Assembly: GCA_016801845.1 (NCBI GenBank)
Contig: CM028931.1
Span: forward strand, 15,876,305-15,940,304
Reading direction: 5' to 3'
Length of the DNA: 64,000 nucleotides
Origin: Polydactylus sextarius
Taxonomy: Eukaryota; Chordata; Actinopteri; Polynemidae
Made by a program: the position numbers and the translations under genes. Positions 10,625-21,345 of the stretch are shown piece by piece (position 1 is the stretch's first letter; each line of letters begins with the position of its first letter). The notes under the pieces are model-generated. The model was given only the letters and a program-made list of their open reading frames with translations. It was not told the origin of the DNA and ran no database searches.

Positions 10625-12500
10625 CTACGAGTAACCCCCCCACCCCCCTAATCCATTCCCATACCCAAACCCCCCCAGCCCACCCACATACCCATGCTGA
10701 AACACCCTTACCCTTTCTCGTTGCGCTAGCGGTGGCGGTGGCGGTGGTGGTGGTGGTGGTGGTCGAGGTGGTGAAAAGAGGGAGGTAAGGTGCTGTTGGA
10801 CTTTGCGTGTGGGCTTGGGCTGCTTTCTAGAGCTGGTCAGGATTGGGGTCTGGATCTTTGGCTTTGGGTGGACCTTAGGTGTAGGTGACTGTGGGTGACT
10901 GCTTAGAGGCCCTTGGTCTTCTGGGACCTGTCCTCTGTCTAGGACAAGGAAATTCCCTGGTTGTGCCCCGGGGCATCTTGATGTGTGCTGGGGCTGGACG
11001 GATGTGGCCTCTCCCTGGAGAGGGAACAATGTGGAATGGGAAGAGAGAAGAATGCCAGGTAGAAAGCTGGTGCTCAGTGGCTCCGATGCCTGCTCCATTG
11101 TCACATTGGTCGTCACTGGTAACAGCTTCACAGGGACTAGATCCCAATTGCAAATGTATGGAAACATCTTGTCAGTGAAAGTGTGTGTGAAGGTGTGTAT
11201 GTGTGTGTTAGTGTCAACATCAGAGAACGACAACTTTCCTCTGTTCCAGTCCAGATTCACTCTGATCCTCTGGATCTTCTTCTTCTTCACTGAGAGAACA
11301 GTTTCTGGAGTTGATGGTGACTGAGCTCTGTATTTATATCTATGAAACCATATTGTCCATAATCCAGAATGTATGTCTCTCTTCCTTTGAACAGACTCTG
11401 GTAACACACCCAGTATCCACCATGAACTGTCTCCAACCTCAACGTCCCAGCTGTGAGTCCCTGAGTTAAAACCCTCAGAGCCCAGGACAGAACAGGAATA
11501 ACCAAACCTCTCTGGATTGTCAGGAAGCTGCTCAATCTGTTCTTCTTCTTCTTCTTTCTTCTTCTGCTCTCACACTGGTCAGATCTTCAGACAAGATGAG
11601 TCCTGGACCAGCAGTGTTTGGGTCCAGAACCACAGGACTGTAGGAGACCAGGTCCTTCATCTTGTTCCAGATGTTGAAGGTGAGGTTTCCCAGGTGTTTG
11701 GCCTCGTCTATCAGAGCTCCTGAGAGCAGCTGTGGATCCTCCAGCAGGGGGCGCTGCTGGACTCTGTCCACTGCAGCCTTGTAGTTGATCAGGAATGAGA
11801 CGTCTTCAGCTCTCAGCTCGTCCTCTGTGGCTCTGACTGTGTGTGACAGAGCTGCTATCTCTCTGCTCAGAGCCTCCATCTTCTCCTTCATCCTCTGACT
11901 CTTCTGCTCCTCTTCCTCCCTCAGTGCAGCCATCCTGGCCTCCTCTTCCTCCTCTAGAAACTGGTGCAGCTTCTTAAACTGCTCCTTCATCTGCGTCTCT
12001 GTGCGTCGGGCCTGGACCTTAATGTGTTTTTCTGTTTGATCAAACTTCACTTTAACTTCTTCCAAACTCTCTAACTTCTTCTTTAAAGGCTTCAGAGTTT
12101 CCTCAAGTTTCTTCTTGTGTTGTTCAGCAGCTTCATCAACGGGGCTGAAGTTGTGGTTTTTGTGTTTTGTTGAATCTCTACAGATGAGACAAACCAGCTC
12201 TTGATGATCCAGACAGAAGAGTTTGAGTTTCTCAGAGTGCAGACTGCAGAGATCCTCTGAAGATCTCTGATCTCTCTGCTGTAAAAACGTCTCACACAGG
12301 TTCTTTAACACCAGACTAACAGGTGGATCTGGTCTTGAAGATCTTCTCTTACAGACTGGACAGTCTGCTGTTGGTTTCTCTCTCCACCAGTTCTTCAGAC
12401 AGTCTTTACAGAAGCTGTGGCTACATGACAGAACAACAGGATCTCTAAAGACGTCATGACAGACGGGACAGCAGAGATCCTCCTCTAGTCTGGAAGACAT
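10625..12500 (-). pseudogene. Full-length TRIM gene broken by one extra base (copy T5)
   Basis: The start ATG at 12500 opens a 322-codon frame with RING, B-box (CSLHSEKLKLFCLDHQ) and coiled coil. It closes in a run of AGA codons near 11540-11560, just after LTSVRAEEE. Shifting by one base restores EQIEQLPDNPERFGYS.. and the PRY-SPRY domain, read through DWNRGKLSFSDVDTNTHIHT to a stop at 10625. The lesion is one extra A in a GAA/GAAGAA run; the intact paralogue has a shorter run there. A C-terminal extension follows SPRY, with a run of 11 prolines encoded by a (GGT/GGC)n tract at 10728-10770 and a Gly-rich end. Leader exon and 109-bp intron (12518-12626) are intact. The extra base could be real or a homopolymer error, so function is uncertain. 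Confidence 0.8.
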
Positions 12501-12626
12501 TTAGTCTCTGAGTGAAGCTGAAAACACAGCAGACAGAAAGTACAGTCAGTCGTAGCTCCCCTCGCCCGTCTACTGACTTCACTGAGGTTTACTTTGTCTT
12601 TGAGTCGTGGTCTTTGTCAGATTCAC

Positions 12627-12735
12627 CTTCAGTGTGTGGAGTTTCTTCAGGTTGAAGCAGCAGTGTTGTAGTTTTCTACTTTTCTCTCCTGTAGCTGGAC
12701 TCACTCAGAGGAAGTTGTTAGTTTGATGTGAAGGT
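12627..12735 (-). promoter_or_regulatory. TRIM leader exon and promoter module of copy T5
   Basis: The non-coding exon ends at donor CTGAAG/GTGAAT (12626/12627). Upstream on the minus strand are GAGAAAAGTAGAAAAC and CTGAGTGAGTCCAGCTACAG. The same module occurs near 3939, 5858, 7614, 9524, 13450, 16598, 18302 and 21261, so it marks TRIM copy starts across the cluster. The start of transcription is not defined. Confidence 0.5.
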
Positions 12736-13440
12736 GAATCTGATCGTCTGTGTTTCAGTCCACGTGTTTCTGCAGCCGCACCCAACTGAAAAATGTTTCC
12801 TGGTTTCTGTCAAACAATTCAGGTAAATCATGTGAGGGGGTGGAGCTCTAAGATCTGAATGATAGTGATCATTAAAATAAGACAATAACTCTGTTTAAGT
12901 GTGTACAGGTTGAACAATGTAGAGCAGGGTCACTGTTTTTAAAAGCTGTTTAAATATCTTTAACATGCAGTCTGTACAATCTGACACATCTGTTCTTTAA
13001 GTTATATTGTTTCTGGTTTTTATGTACATTTTGGTGCTAAGCTCATAGAATTCATTTTACTTTAGTGAGGTCTTAGAATTTAACTGCATTAGCTTGAGCC
13101 ACTGCTAACGACTGTGTTGGATTAGAGAAAAGGAAGAACAATGTTGAAACACACATGTAACATTCCAGGTTGTACTAGGAATATCAGGACTATGCACTAT
13201 GTTTTGGCAAAAGCAGCGTTATCTTGGTGGATTTACGTCTTGTAAACAAAACAACAAAGGCAAGACAGGATTCATGATGGTTTTCTGGGGATATAAGTCA
13301 TGCCAGTGTTTGTAGAAGAACACGCCATTTTTACACATCATTGACAGTGTTACACACCATCAGACGTCATTAGACATATGCTGTATAGAGACTTAAAGAA
13401 CAGTTTGCAATAGTTGAGAAAAGGTGTTCTAGGACTCCTT

Positions 13441-13700
13441 TAAATACTGATCTTTGTCAGACTCACCTTTAGTGTGTGGAGTGTCTTCAGGTTGAAGCAG
13501 CAGTGTTGTAGTTTTCTACTTTTCTCTCCTGTAGCTGGACTCACTCAGAGGAAGTTGTTAGTTTGATTTGAAGGTGAATCTGATCGTCTGTGTTTCAGTC
13601 CGTGTGTCTCTGCAGCCGCGACCGACTGAAAAATGTTTCCCGGTTTCTGTCAGACGAGTCAGGTGAGTCAGGTGAGGGGGTGGAGCTTGAAGTTTTGACC
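13441..13700 (-). pseudogene. Orphan TRIM leader-exon module
   Basis: A full copy of the leader exon, donor and upstream region (GTCTTTGTCAGACTCACCTT to the GAGGGGGTGGAGCTTGAAG tail) without any RING exon beside it. It lies about 0.8 kb upstream of the T5 leader and is probably the remains of another TRIM copy or an alternative first exon of T5. The stretch 12850-13440 shows nothing I can identify. Confidence 0.5.
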
Positions 13701-13864
13701 GATAGTAATCATAAAAATATGGCAACAACTCAAGTTCAACTGTGTGTGCAGGTTGAACAAAGTGGAGCAGAGTCACTGTCTTTAAAAGTTGTTATTAACA
13801 CTGTTGATGCTGTTTGTGGCTCGTGAAGCTACAATGACCTGTCATTTACCAGGAATACGAGTCA

Positions 13865-15480
13865 ATAATATTAGTTTTGTCATTGTTAGATCGGATTAAA
13901 CTTTATTAGACAACATTCAGAAGTGGAAGAAAAACAAACACAAAGATACTAAACCAATCATACAAGATTAAGATCAAACCAAAAATACATACACAAGTTT
14001 AAAGTTGAGGAGAAACCTTTAAAAATATTATTCAATACAGGCTTCGCTAGGCTTTGTCTTAGGGCCTGATTTACTAAGATCCCAGACAAGAGACGCTAAA
14101 TTGTGATTAAACTGGAAGGATATGACAATGGGCTCCTAACATAACATGTTGATATAATATTTGATGTGGCTGCTGTACCGACCCGGACAGCAGCAGAAAT
14201 TTAATAGATCACCTTATAATTCAATGATTATTATAAAGGATGAGGGCGAGTATTAGTACCCAACACGTCACTGTACTAAATCCACATCTAGTCTGCTCCT
14301 TGCTACAATAAAAGCTGTGCCAGTTAAGACTTAAAGTCTTTCAAACATGCTGAATAAAGACGCAAAATTAGTGAACACAATCAGTGTTGGGTTTGGTAAA
14401 TCACATTGCGCACACTATCTTAATCTCTTTGCATCTACTCCTCCCAGTATTTTGAGTGAGATGTCTATATTTGCATATTCATTAAGGCAAACAAGCTGTT
14501 AGATCTTCAGGTTAAACCCCTGTACCGGAGGTCTGGACCAGCTCTCCGTCCCTCGGGTTAGAGCTGTCAGCAGCGATGTTGTTTACTACTTCAAATGATC
14601 TGAGCTCTTAATATGGTTGCCAGGATAATGTCCTGCAGCCTGAATTACCACAAGGACACATTTAATTTGGTGAACTAGAACAACCTGTAAGAACCTTTCT
14701 TATTGTTAATATGCACAGTCTCTGAATAACTGTCTGAGTAAGAATTAATAACTCAATGTCCACAATTTCTACTTTAAATGCAATTTAGTATATTTATTTA
14801 AGCAATGGCAAAGCAAACAGCTCAATATCACATCAATTATCAATATAAATCACAAAACTATTCTAAACCTAACCGATTTAAATTGTTATACTAAAGAACT
14901 CTGGAGTCCTTTAGGTCCTACTACAGTCCTGGACTTGAGCTAGGAGACCTCGACCCCGCCCAGGGTCCCAGACTCTCCCGCCGGTCTGGACTCATGCAGT
15001 CAGGTTGAGCAAAATCACTTTGAAGAATAATTGTAATCCACTGCCCGTTGGCAGCTTTGTTTGTTTTTTCTCTCCACATACTTTCTCGAATTGGCCGGTG
15101 GATCTTCTTCGCAGTGACGTCTTGGATGGAAATGTAGCTGGATGAACTCCGTCTCTACTTGTTGATGGTACGAGGAGGGGTCTTCCGCAGGCAATCGAAC
15201 AAGCAGATCAGTCTAATAAGATTCTGTGTTTTATTCTTTGTTGACTGTTCCTCCGTGTTCCTCTTTTTGGGTATATCCCTTTTGGGTATACCCCTTTTTT
15301 ACTCTTCCGATCGGTACCTGGTTATTTTCTATCAGTCTTTTTGTTACAATGTCTAGGTACTTTTCTGCTCCAATTACTTTTAACCAAATCAAATTTATTT
15401 ATATGGCACTCATACGGCAAAGTTCCCGGTTCCCACAGTGGCGGGCACCCAATGACGAAACACTAGAGCTAAAAACTGAG
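13865..15480. other. Non-coding spacer
   Basis: 13865-14000 repeats the 3260-3400 element. 14000-15350 is AT-rich with only short, unconvincing frames. 15371-15410 (ACCAAATCAAATTTATTTAT) resembles a teleost short repeat. From about 15485 the sequence becomes homologous to 4660 onward, the 3' flank of the RING-only unit. Confidence 0.5.
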
Positions 15481-16279
15481 GAACTAAAACTTCCTTACTT
15501 CCTTATTTCAGCACATTTCAAACCTTCCCTCTTCTATTTGAGGAATGTTTAACCTATAACACTATAACACTATATTTCTATCTTGATCTTGTTACACACA
15601 CAAATTCATGATTTACACACACACATTCAAACACACAGTTTCTACCTTCTTGTTTTAACATACACATTTCTCTGATTTCTATACTTTCATTAAACTATTA
15701 GTTTCAGCATTTTGTTAGTAATAGCAAAAGCATCGCGTTGCTGACTTTATGTCATTACATTTCTCTATTTCTTATGATCTTATCTGTGACGCCGCTGGTC
15801 TCAACCTTCTCGACAAAAATAAAACTTGAAGCATTTTTTAAATGTGATAGTTCAAGTGAAGTTACATTTTCAAAACCTGAAAGTCTCCATTTCCATTTGT
15901 TTTTAACATGAACTCAAAATTATAATTTGTCGTCTAATACTCGACAATACTTTTTCAAATTATTTTTCTTGAACAAGAAAATGTTTTTTGACAAAACAAA
16001 AGCAAAAAAATAAAACAATCAAACTCGAACAAATCGCTTTTTTTCTGACAAAAAATTAAAAAAATTGTCAATTGTTCCAACAAAAAATACTTCAACCCCA
16101 ACGAACAAGACGATGAAAAAGATGAAGTGAATTGTTTTCACTTCTTTTTTATCATCTTGTACGCTGGTGATTAAACTTTGATCAGAATGAATCTAATAAA
16201 TGAAAGAAAAGAAAAGACTGAACAGTCAATCAAGACCATGTTTTCTTTTGCCTGTGAAGATCTATGATCACAGCTTCTT

Positions 16280-16471
16280 TCACAACAGGATACACATGTT
16301 ACATCTTTTCTTACAGCGGAGTGGACACTCTGTTGTTGTTATTCTTTGCTCTCTCCTGTTTTTCTCCAGACAGTTTTCACAGAAGCTGTGTCCACATGAC
16401 AGAACAACAGGATCTGTAGTGACCTTCTCACAGATGAAACAAAGGAAATCCTTCTCTAGTCTGGAAGCCAT
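16280..16471 (-). pseudogene. RING-only TRIM copy with altered last zinc pair (copy T7)
   Basis: 63-codon frame similar to the 5546-5731 copy but older. The last ligand pair reads CPLRCKK, with an extra Arg between the two cysteines, so the zinc site is probably distorted. The first pairs (CFIC, LSCGHSFCENC) are kept. The leader exon and 109-bp intron (16489-16597) are intact. Its 3' flank from 15485 is diverged and has lost the AATAAA present in the other copies. Confidence 0.6.
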
Positions 16472-17039
16472 TTAGTCTCCGAGTGAAGCTGAAAACACAG
16501 CAGACAGAAAGTACAGTCAGTCGTAGCTCCCCTCCCCCATTTACTAACTTTACTGAGGTTTACTTTGTCTTTGAGTCGTGGTCTTTGTCAGACTCACCTT
16601 CGGTGTGTGGAGTGTCTTCAGGTTGAAGCAGCAGTGTTGTAGTTTTCTTCTTTTCTCTCCTGTAGCTGGACTCACTCAGAGGAAGTTGTTAGTTTGATGT
16701 GGTGATTCTGATCGTCTGTGTTTCAGTCCGTGTGTCTCTGCAGCCGCGAACGATAGGAAATGTTTTTTTTCTGGTTTCTGTTCCTTTTGAGTCCTGTCAG
16801 GGGGTGGAGCTTGAAGTTTTGACCAATAGTGATCATAAAAATATGGCAAAATATCTGTTAAAGTTCAGCTCTGTGTACAGGTTGAACAAAGTGGAGCTGT
16901 TGGTAAATATATTTAACATTCAGTCTGAACAATCTGACTCATCTGCTCTTCTTCCTATAGTCTCCTCCAGAGAGGATATAATTTATAGTAGCTGGTGTAC
17001 ATCTTTTATCGCAGAATTACTGGAACCATGTCCTGTGTT

Positions 17040-17430
17040 CTGATGAGACCAAAATAAACTTGTTTGGTTTGGATTGTGTCCAGCGAGTGAGATGCACAGT
17101 GTGCAGAGGGTGGCTGGCGTTGTCCAGGATGACCAGTATTTCGTTCATTGTTCTTCTCTCTGCCACTGTCGCCAGATGCTCCAGCTTTGTGCCGACCACC
17201 GAGCTGGCCCGTCTGATCAGCTTCTCCAGCCTGGAAGGTTCAGCCAGAGAACGCCGGTGACCACCGACTGGTAAAACGTCCACAGGAGCTTCCTGCAGAT
17301 GTTCAAGGAGCAAAGTCTCCTCAGTGAGTACATCCTGCTCTGAGTCTTCCTGTAGAGCTGCCTTGTGTTGCTTGTCCAGTCCAGCTTGTTGTCCAGCCAC
17401 AGCCCAAGATATTTGTAGGTCTGCATATCA
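17040..17430 (-). mobile_element. LINE (non-LTR retrotransposon) reverse-transcriptase fragment
   Basis: Minus-strand frames read YKYLGLWLDNKLDW.. RMYSLRRLCSLNICRKLL and then, after a frame change, RLEKLIRRASSVVGTKLEHL..ERRTMNEILVILDNASHPLH. These are typical of the C-terminal end of the polymerase protein of fish L2/CR1-like LINEs. Only about 130 codons remain, in two frames. It interrupts the spacer between RING-only copies. Confidence 0.75.
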
Positions 17431-18022
17431 AAGTTTTGTGATGTGATCTCTGTCTGGCTTCGTCCTTTATCTATTAAGTTTCTTTATCACATCACAAAAC
17501 TTGAAGCTTTTTTTATAATGTGATAGTTCAAGTGAACTTACATTTTAAAATCCTGAAAGTCTTGAAGAACGTGAAATAAACACAACACGACGACTTTATT
17601 TCCATTTGTTTTTGTTTTTAATATGAACTCAAAATTATAATTTGTCGTTTAATACTTGACATAGAAAAGTCTTTTTCAAATGATTTTTCCTGAACAAGAA
17701 AATGTTGTTTGACAAAACAAAAGCAAAAAACATGAGAATCAAACTTTTTAACGTTTTTTCTTTTCTGATATAATCAGTCAGTAATTCCAACAAAAAAAAC
17801 CAAAAAGTACTTTAACACCAACGTACAAGGCGATAAAAAAGATGAAGTGAATCGTTTTCACTTCATCTTTTTTAGTGAATCGTTTTCATTTCATCTTAAA
17901 CCTGAAACTTTGATCAGAATGAATCATAATCATAAATGAAAGAAAACAAAAGACTGAACAGTCGATCAAGACCATGTTTTCTTTTGCCTGTGAAGATCTA
18001 TGATCTCTCCTGTAAGGTTCTT

Positions 18023-18175
18023 TTACATAAGGCTACACCAACTTCCACCTGGATTGCAGAGTGGACACGCAGCTTTTTGTTTCTTCATCCTCTGCTTCTC
18101 CAGGCAGACTTTACAGAATCTGTGTCTACATGACAAAACAACAGGATCTTTAGCGACCTCCTCACTGGAAGCCAT
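18023..18175 (-). pseudogene. RING-only TRIM copy lacking the first zinc pair (copy T8)
   Basis: ATG at 18173-18175 opens 50 codons: MASSEEVAKDPVVLSC, RHRFCKVC, AACPLCNPGG, then stop. The segment holding the first Cys-x2-Cys of the RING is deleted, so a normal cross-brace cannot form. The intron acceptor has changed from CAG to CAT. The 3' flank keeps the shared AATAAA at 17595-17600. The leader exon ends at the 18301/18302 donor and is truncated upstream. Confidence 0.65.
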
Positions 18176-18429
18176 TTAGTCTCTGAGTGAAGATGAAAAC
18201 GCAGCAGACAGAAAGTACACTCGGTCGTAGCTCCCCTCCCCCGTCTACTGACCTCACTGAGGTTTACTTTGTCTTTGAGTCGTGGTCTTTGTTAGACTCA
18301 CCTTCAGTGTGTGGAGTGTCTTCAGGTCTGTGTTTCAGTTTGTGTCTCTGCAGCCACGACCGACAGGATATGGTTTACCTGGTTTCATTGTCCTGTTAAG
18401 TCATGTGAGTGGTGTTGTTGGTCCTTCCT

Positions 18430-18560
18430 GGCTTCCTGGATGTGAGCGGGTCTGGGTCCTTTGATTTGGACTGACCACAAGTGTAGGGATGTGTTGGGGC
18501 TTTGAAAGGCCTTGGTCTCCTGAGACCTGCCCCTTGCTTCATCATGTACCTCCTTGAGTT
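18430..18560 (-). pseudogene. Orphan TRIM 3' tail remnant
   Basis: GGGTCCTTTGATTTGGACTG and AGGCCTTGGTCTCCTGAGAC are recognisably the same sequence as 10850-10935, which encodes the post-SPRY extension of the T5 copy. No SPRY sequence adjoins it. 18560-18900 holds a further low-similarity stretch and nothing else identifiable. Confidence 0.45.
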
Positions 18561-18916
18561 ACAACCGACTCAACCTAAAACCCCACCCAAGAAGTTCTTC
18601 AAGAAGGCTAAACAGAGTATCTACTCCAAGGCATGGACTCCTTTCTCCCCTGAAAAGGTTCCTGAGTTTTACCTCTCAGGGACTGTTAATCTGGTAGAGA
18701 CACACTCTAACACCTGAGTTCTTTAAAAAATACCCAGTTGTTCTATACTGAGGTATTCGATTTTTCATCATTTAATGACTATTCAAGTCTTCGAAAATGA
18801 CTGTTCATCCCTGGTGTTTAGTCCATCTACCATATCCCTCACAGTTCTAGAGCAGTCATCTAGCTCCAAGAACCTCCTCTTGGTTCTGGGTCTGTCCTCT
18901 TCCTCCCAGAACCTCC

Positions 18917-20866
18917 TCATGATTCTAGGTCCTCTACTGACCAGAACCTCCTCTCGATTCTGGATCTATCCTTAACCGACTTGAACCTCACAGTATTGGG
19001 TCTGTCCTCTACCTCCCTCCACCCCCTCACAGTTTTGGGTCTGTCCTCTACCTCCCTCCACCCCCTCACAGTTTCGGGTCTGTCCTCTACCTCCGCCAAC
19101 CCCCCCACAGTTCTGGGTCTCTCCAATACCTCCCTCCACCCCCTCACAGTTTTGGGTCTGTCCTCTACCTCCCTCCACCCCCTCACAGTTTTGGGTCTGT
19201 CCTCTACCTCCACCAACCCCCCCACAGTTCTGGGTCTCTCCAATACCTCCCTCCACCCCCTCACAGTTTTGGATCTGTCCTCAACCCCCCTCCACCCCCT
19301 CACAGTTTCAGGTCTGTCCTCTACCTCCCTCCACCCCTTCATGGTTCTGGGTTTGTTCTCCAACTTGCTCCTCATATTGAGGTGTCTTGATCGAGGCTGG
19401 GGCTGGATGGAGGTGGTCTCTCCCTGGCCAGGGGGCGGTTTGGTACAGATGAGAGGAAAGGTATAAGTTAGGTGATCCATTGTCACATTGACCTTCATTG
19501 GTAACAGCTTCACTGGGAGTGAACTTCCATTGTAAATAAATGGAAACATCTTTTCAGTGAAAGTGTGTGTGAAGGTGTGTATGTGTGTGTTAGTATCAGC
19601 GTCAGAGAACGACAAGTTTCCTCTGTTCCAGTCCAGATTCACTCTGATCCTCTGGATCTTCTTCTCAACTGAGAGAACAGTTTCTGGACTTGATGGTGAC
19701 TGAGCTGAATATTCACCTACAAAGAAACATATTCTCCATAATCCAGACCACATGTTGTCTCTCTTCCTCTGGACAGACTCTGGTAACACGCCCAGTCTCC
19801 AGTCTCTACTGTCTCCAACCTCAACATCCCAGCTGTGAGTCCCTGAGTTAAAACCCTCAGAGCCCAGGACAGAGTACCAACTATCCAACCTCTCTGCATT
19901 GTCAGGAAGCTGCTGACTCTGTTCTTCTTCTGCTCTCACACTGGTCAGATCTTCAGACAAGATGAGTCCTGAACCAGCAGTGTTTGGGTCCAGAACCACA
20001 GGACTGTAGGAGACCAGGTCCTTCATCTTGTTCCAGATGTTGAAGGTGAGGTTTCCCAGATGTTTGGCCTTGTCTATCAGATCTCCTGAGAGCAGCTGTG
20101 GATCCTCCAGCAGGGGGCGCTGCTGGACTCTGTCCACTGCAGCCTTGTAGTTGATCAGGAATGAGACGTCTTCAGCTCTCAGCTCGTCCTCTGTGGCTCT
20201 GACTGTGTGTGACAGAGCTGCTATCTCTCTGCTCAGAGCCTCCATCTTCTCCTTCATCCTCTGACTCTTCTGCTCCTCTTCCTCCCTCAGTGCAGCCATC
20301 CTGGCCTCCTCTTCCTCCTCTAGAAACTGGTGCAGCTTCTTAAACTGCTCCTTCATCTGCGTCTCTGTGCGTCGGGCCTGGACCTTAATGTGTTTTTCTG
20401 TTTGATCAAACTTCACTTTAACTTCTTCTAAACTCTTTAACTTCTTCTTTAAAGGCTCCAGAGTTTCCTCAAGTTTCTTCTTGTGTTGTTGAACAGCCTC
20501 ATCAATGGGGCTGAAGTTGTGGTTTTTGTGTGTTGTTGAATGCAGACAGACGACACAAACTGGTTGTTGATGATCCAGACAGAAGAGTTTGAGTTTCTCA
20601 GAGTGCAGACTGCAGAGATCCTCTGAAGATCTCTGATCTCTCTCCTGTAAAAACGTCTCACACAGGTTCTTTAACACCAGGTTACAGGGTGGATCTGGTC
20701 TTGAAGATCTTCTCTTACAGACTGGACAGTCTGTTGTTGGTTTCTCTCTCCACCAGTTCTTCAGACAGTCTTTACAGAAGCTGTGGCTACATGCCAGAAC
20801 AACAGGATCTCTAAAGACGTCATGACAGATGGTACAGCAGAGATCCTCCTCTAGTCTGGAAGCCAT
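18917..20866 (-). CDS. TRIM-family E3 ubiquitin ligase with 13-residue repeat tail, 649 aa
   Basis: The only unbroken full-length TRIM here, in one coding exon. RING: Cys11, Cys14, Cys26, His28, Cys31, Cys34, Cys47, Cys50. B-box 2: Cys85, His88, Cys96, Cys104, Cys107, His113, His116. Coiled coil about 125-255, very rich in Glu/Lys. PRY-SPRY about 300-465 with LPDNAERLDSWYSVLGSEGF and VNLDWNRGNLSFSD. It resembles the fish zinc-binding-protein-A33/TRIM35-like group. Such proteins ubiquitinate partners chosen by SPRY, and many act in innate immunity; the target is unknown. Residues 506-628 are nine or so copies of VEDRPxTVRGWRE-like units, a tail not usual for the family. The start is supported by the shared MASRLEEDLCC opening and by the intron acceptor just upstream. 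The leader exon probably ends at 21261. Regulation was not determined. Confidence 0.85.
   Translation of the reverse strand: MASRLEEDLCCTICHDVFRDPVVLACSHSFCKDCLKNWWREKPTTDCPVCKRRSSRPDPPCNLVLKNLCETFLQERDQRSSEDLCSLHSEKLKLFCLDHQQPVCVVCLHSTTHKNHNFSPIDEAVQQHKKKLEETLEPLKKKLKSLEEVKVKFDQTEKHIKVQARRTETQMKEQFKKLHQFLEEEEEARMAALREEEEQKSQRMKEKMEALSREIAALSHTVRATEDELRAEDVSFLINYKAAVDRVQQRPLLEDPQLLSGDLIDKAKHLGNLTFNIWNKMKDLVSYSPVVLDPNTAGSGLILSEDLTSVRAEEEQSQQLPDNAERLDSWYSVLGSEGFNSGTHSWDVEVGDSRDWRLGVLPESVQRKRDNMWSGLWRICFFVGEYSAQSPSSPETVLSVEKKIQRIRVNLDWNRGNLSFSDADTNTHIHTFTHTFTEKMFPFIYNGSSLPVKLLPMKVNVTMDHLTYTFPLICTKPPPGQGETTSIQPQPRSRHLNMRSKLENKPRTMKGWREVEDRPETVRGWRGVEDRSKTVRGWREVLERPRTVGGLVEVEDRPKTVRGWREVEDRPKTVRGWREVLERPRTVGGLAEVEDRPETVRGWREVEDRPKTVRGWREVEDRPNTVRFKSVKDRSRIERRFWSVEDLES
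18986..19351 (-). repeat. 39-bp coding minisatellite in the TRIM tail
   Basis: Units of 39 bases (13 codons) in frame. Two unit types alternate as A-A-B: A is VEDRPxTVRGWRx and B is VLERPRTVGGLxE. This gives a 117-base higher-order repeat seen about two and a half times. The plus strand is CT-rich. Confidence 0.85.
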
Positions 20867-21260
20867 TTAGTCTCTGAGTGAAGCTGAAAACACAGCAGAC
20901 AGAAAGTACAGTCAGTCGTAGCTCCCCTTGCCTGTCTACTAACTGTGCCCGACAGTGAACTGTTTCCTGGTTTCTGTCAAATGAGTCAGATGAGTTATAT
21001 GATTAGGTCAAAGGTTGGAGCTTTGACTGATAGCGATCATAAAGATGTGGCAACAACTGTGTTAAAGTTCATATGTGTCAGCAGGTTAAATGTAGTGCAG
21101 CAGATTCATTGTTTTTAAAAGTTGTAAATATATTTAACATTCAGTCTGTACAATCTGACACATCTGTTTAAAGTATATTTTGTTTGTTTGTCTCTATGTG
21201 TTGGTGCTAACCTCACCTAGATTTGTTTTACCCTTGAGTTGTGGTCTTTGTCAGACTCAC

Positions 21261-21345
21261 CTTCAGTGTGTGGAGTATCTTCAGGTTGAAGCAGCAGTGT
21301 TGTAGTTTTCTACTTTTCTCTCCTGTCGCTGGACTCACTCAGAAG
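21261..21345 (-). promoter_or_regulatory. Leader exon of the intact TRIM gene
   Basis: Same module as upstream of the other copies, with donor CTGAAG/GTGAGT at 21260/21261. The acceptor before the coding exon (TTTTCAG, ending near 20883) lies about 380 bases away, so this intron is longer than the 109 bp of the other copies because extra sequence (20940-21240) is inserted. The exon's 5' limit is estimated. Confidence 0.5.

Noticed and set aside
10983..11324. 113- and 97-codon plus-strand frames
   Set aside because: Antisense of the SPRY and tail of the T5 TRIM copy.
15226..15552. 108-codon plus-strand frame
   Set aside because: Overlaps a short interspersed repeat and non-coding spacer; no domain.
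17017..17400. A separate 127-codon protein gene
   Set aside because: Its C-terminal part is LINE reverse transcriptase read in one of two frames; the N-terminal part is out of frame. Treated as a LINE fragment.
18981..19466. 161-codon plus-strand frame (VLGLSSTSLHPLT repeats)
   Set aside because: Antisense of the in-frame minisatellite of the TRIM tail; no domain and no start context.
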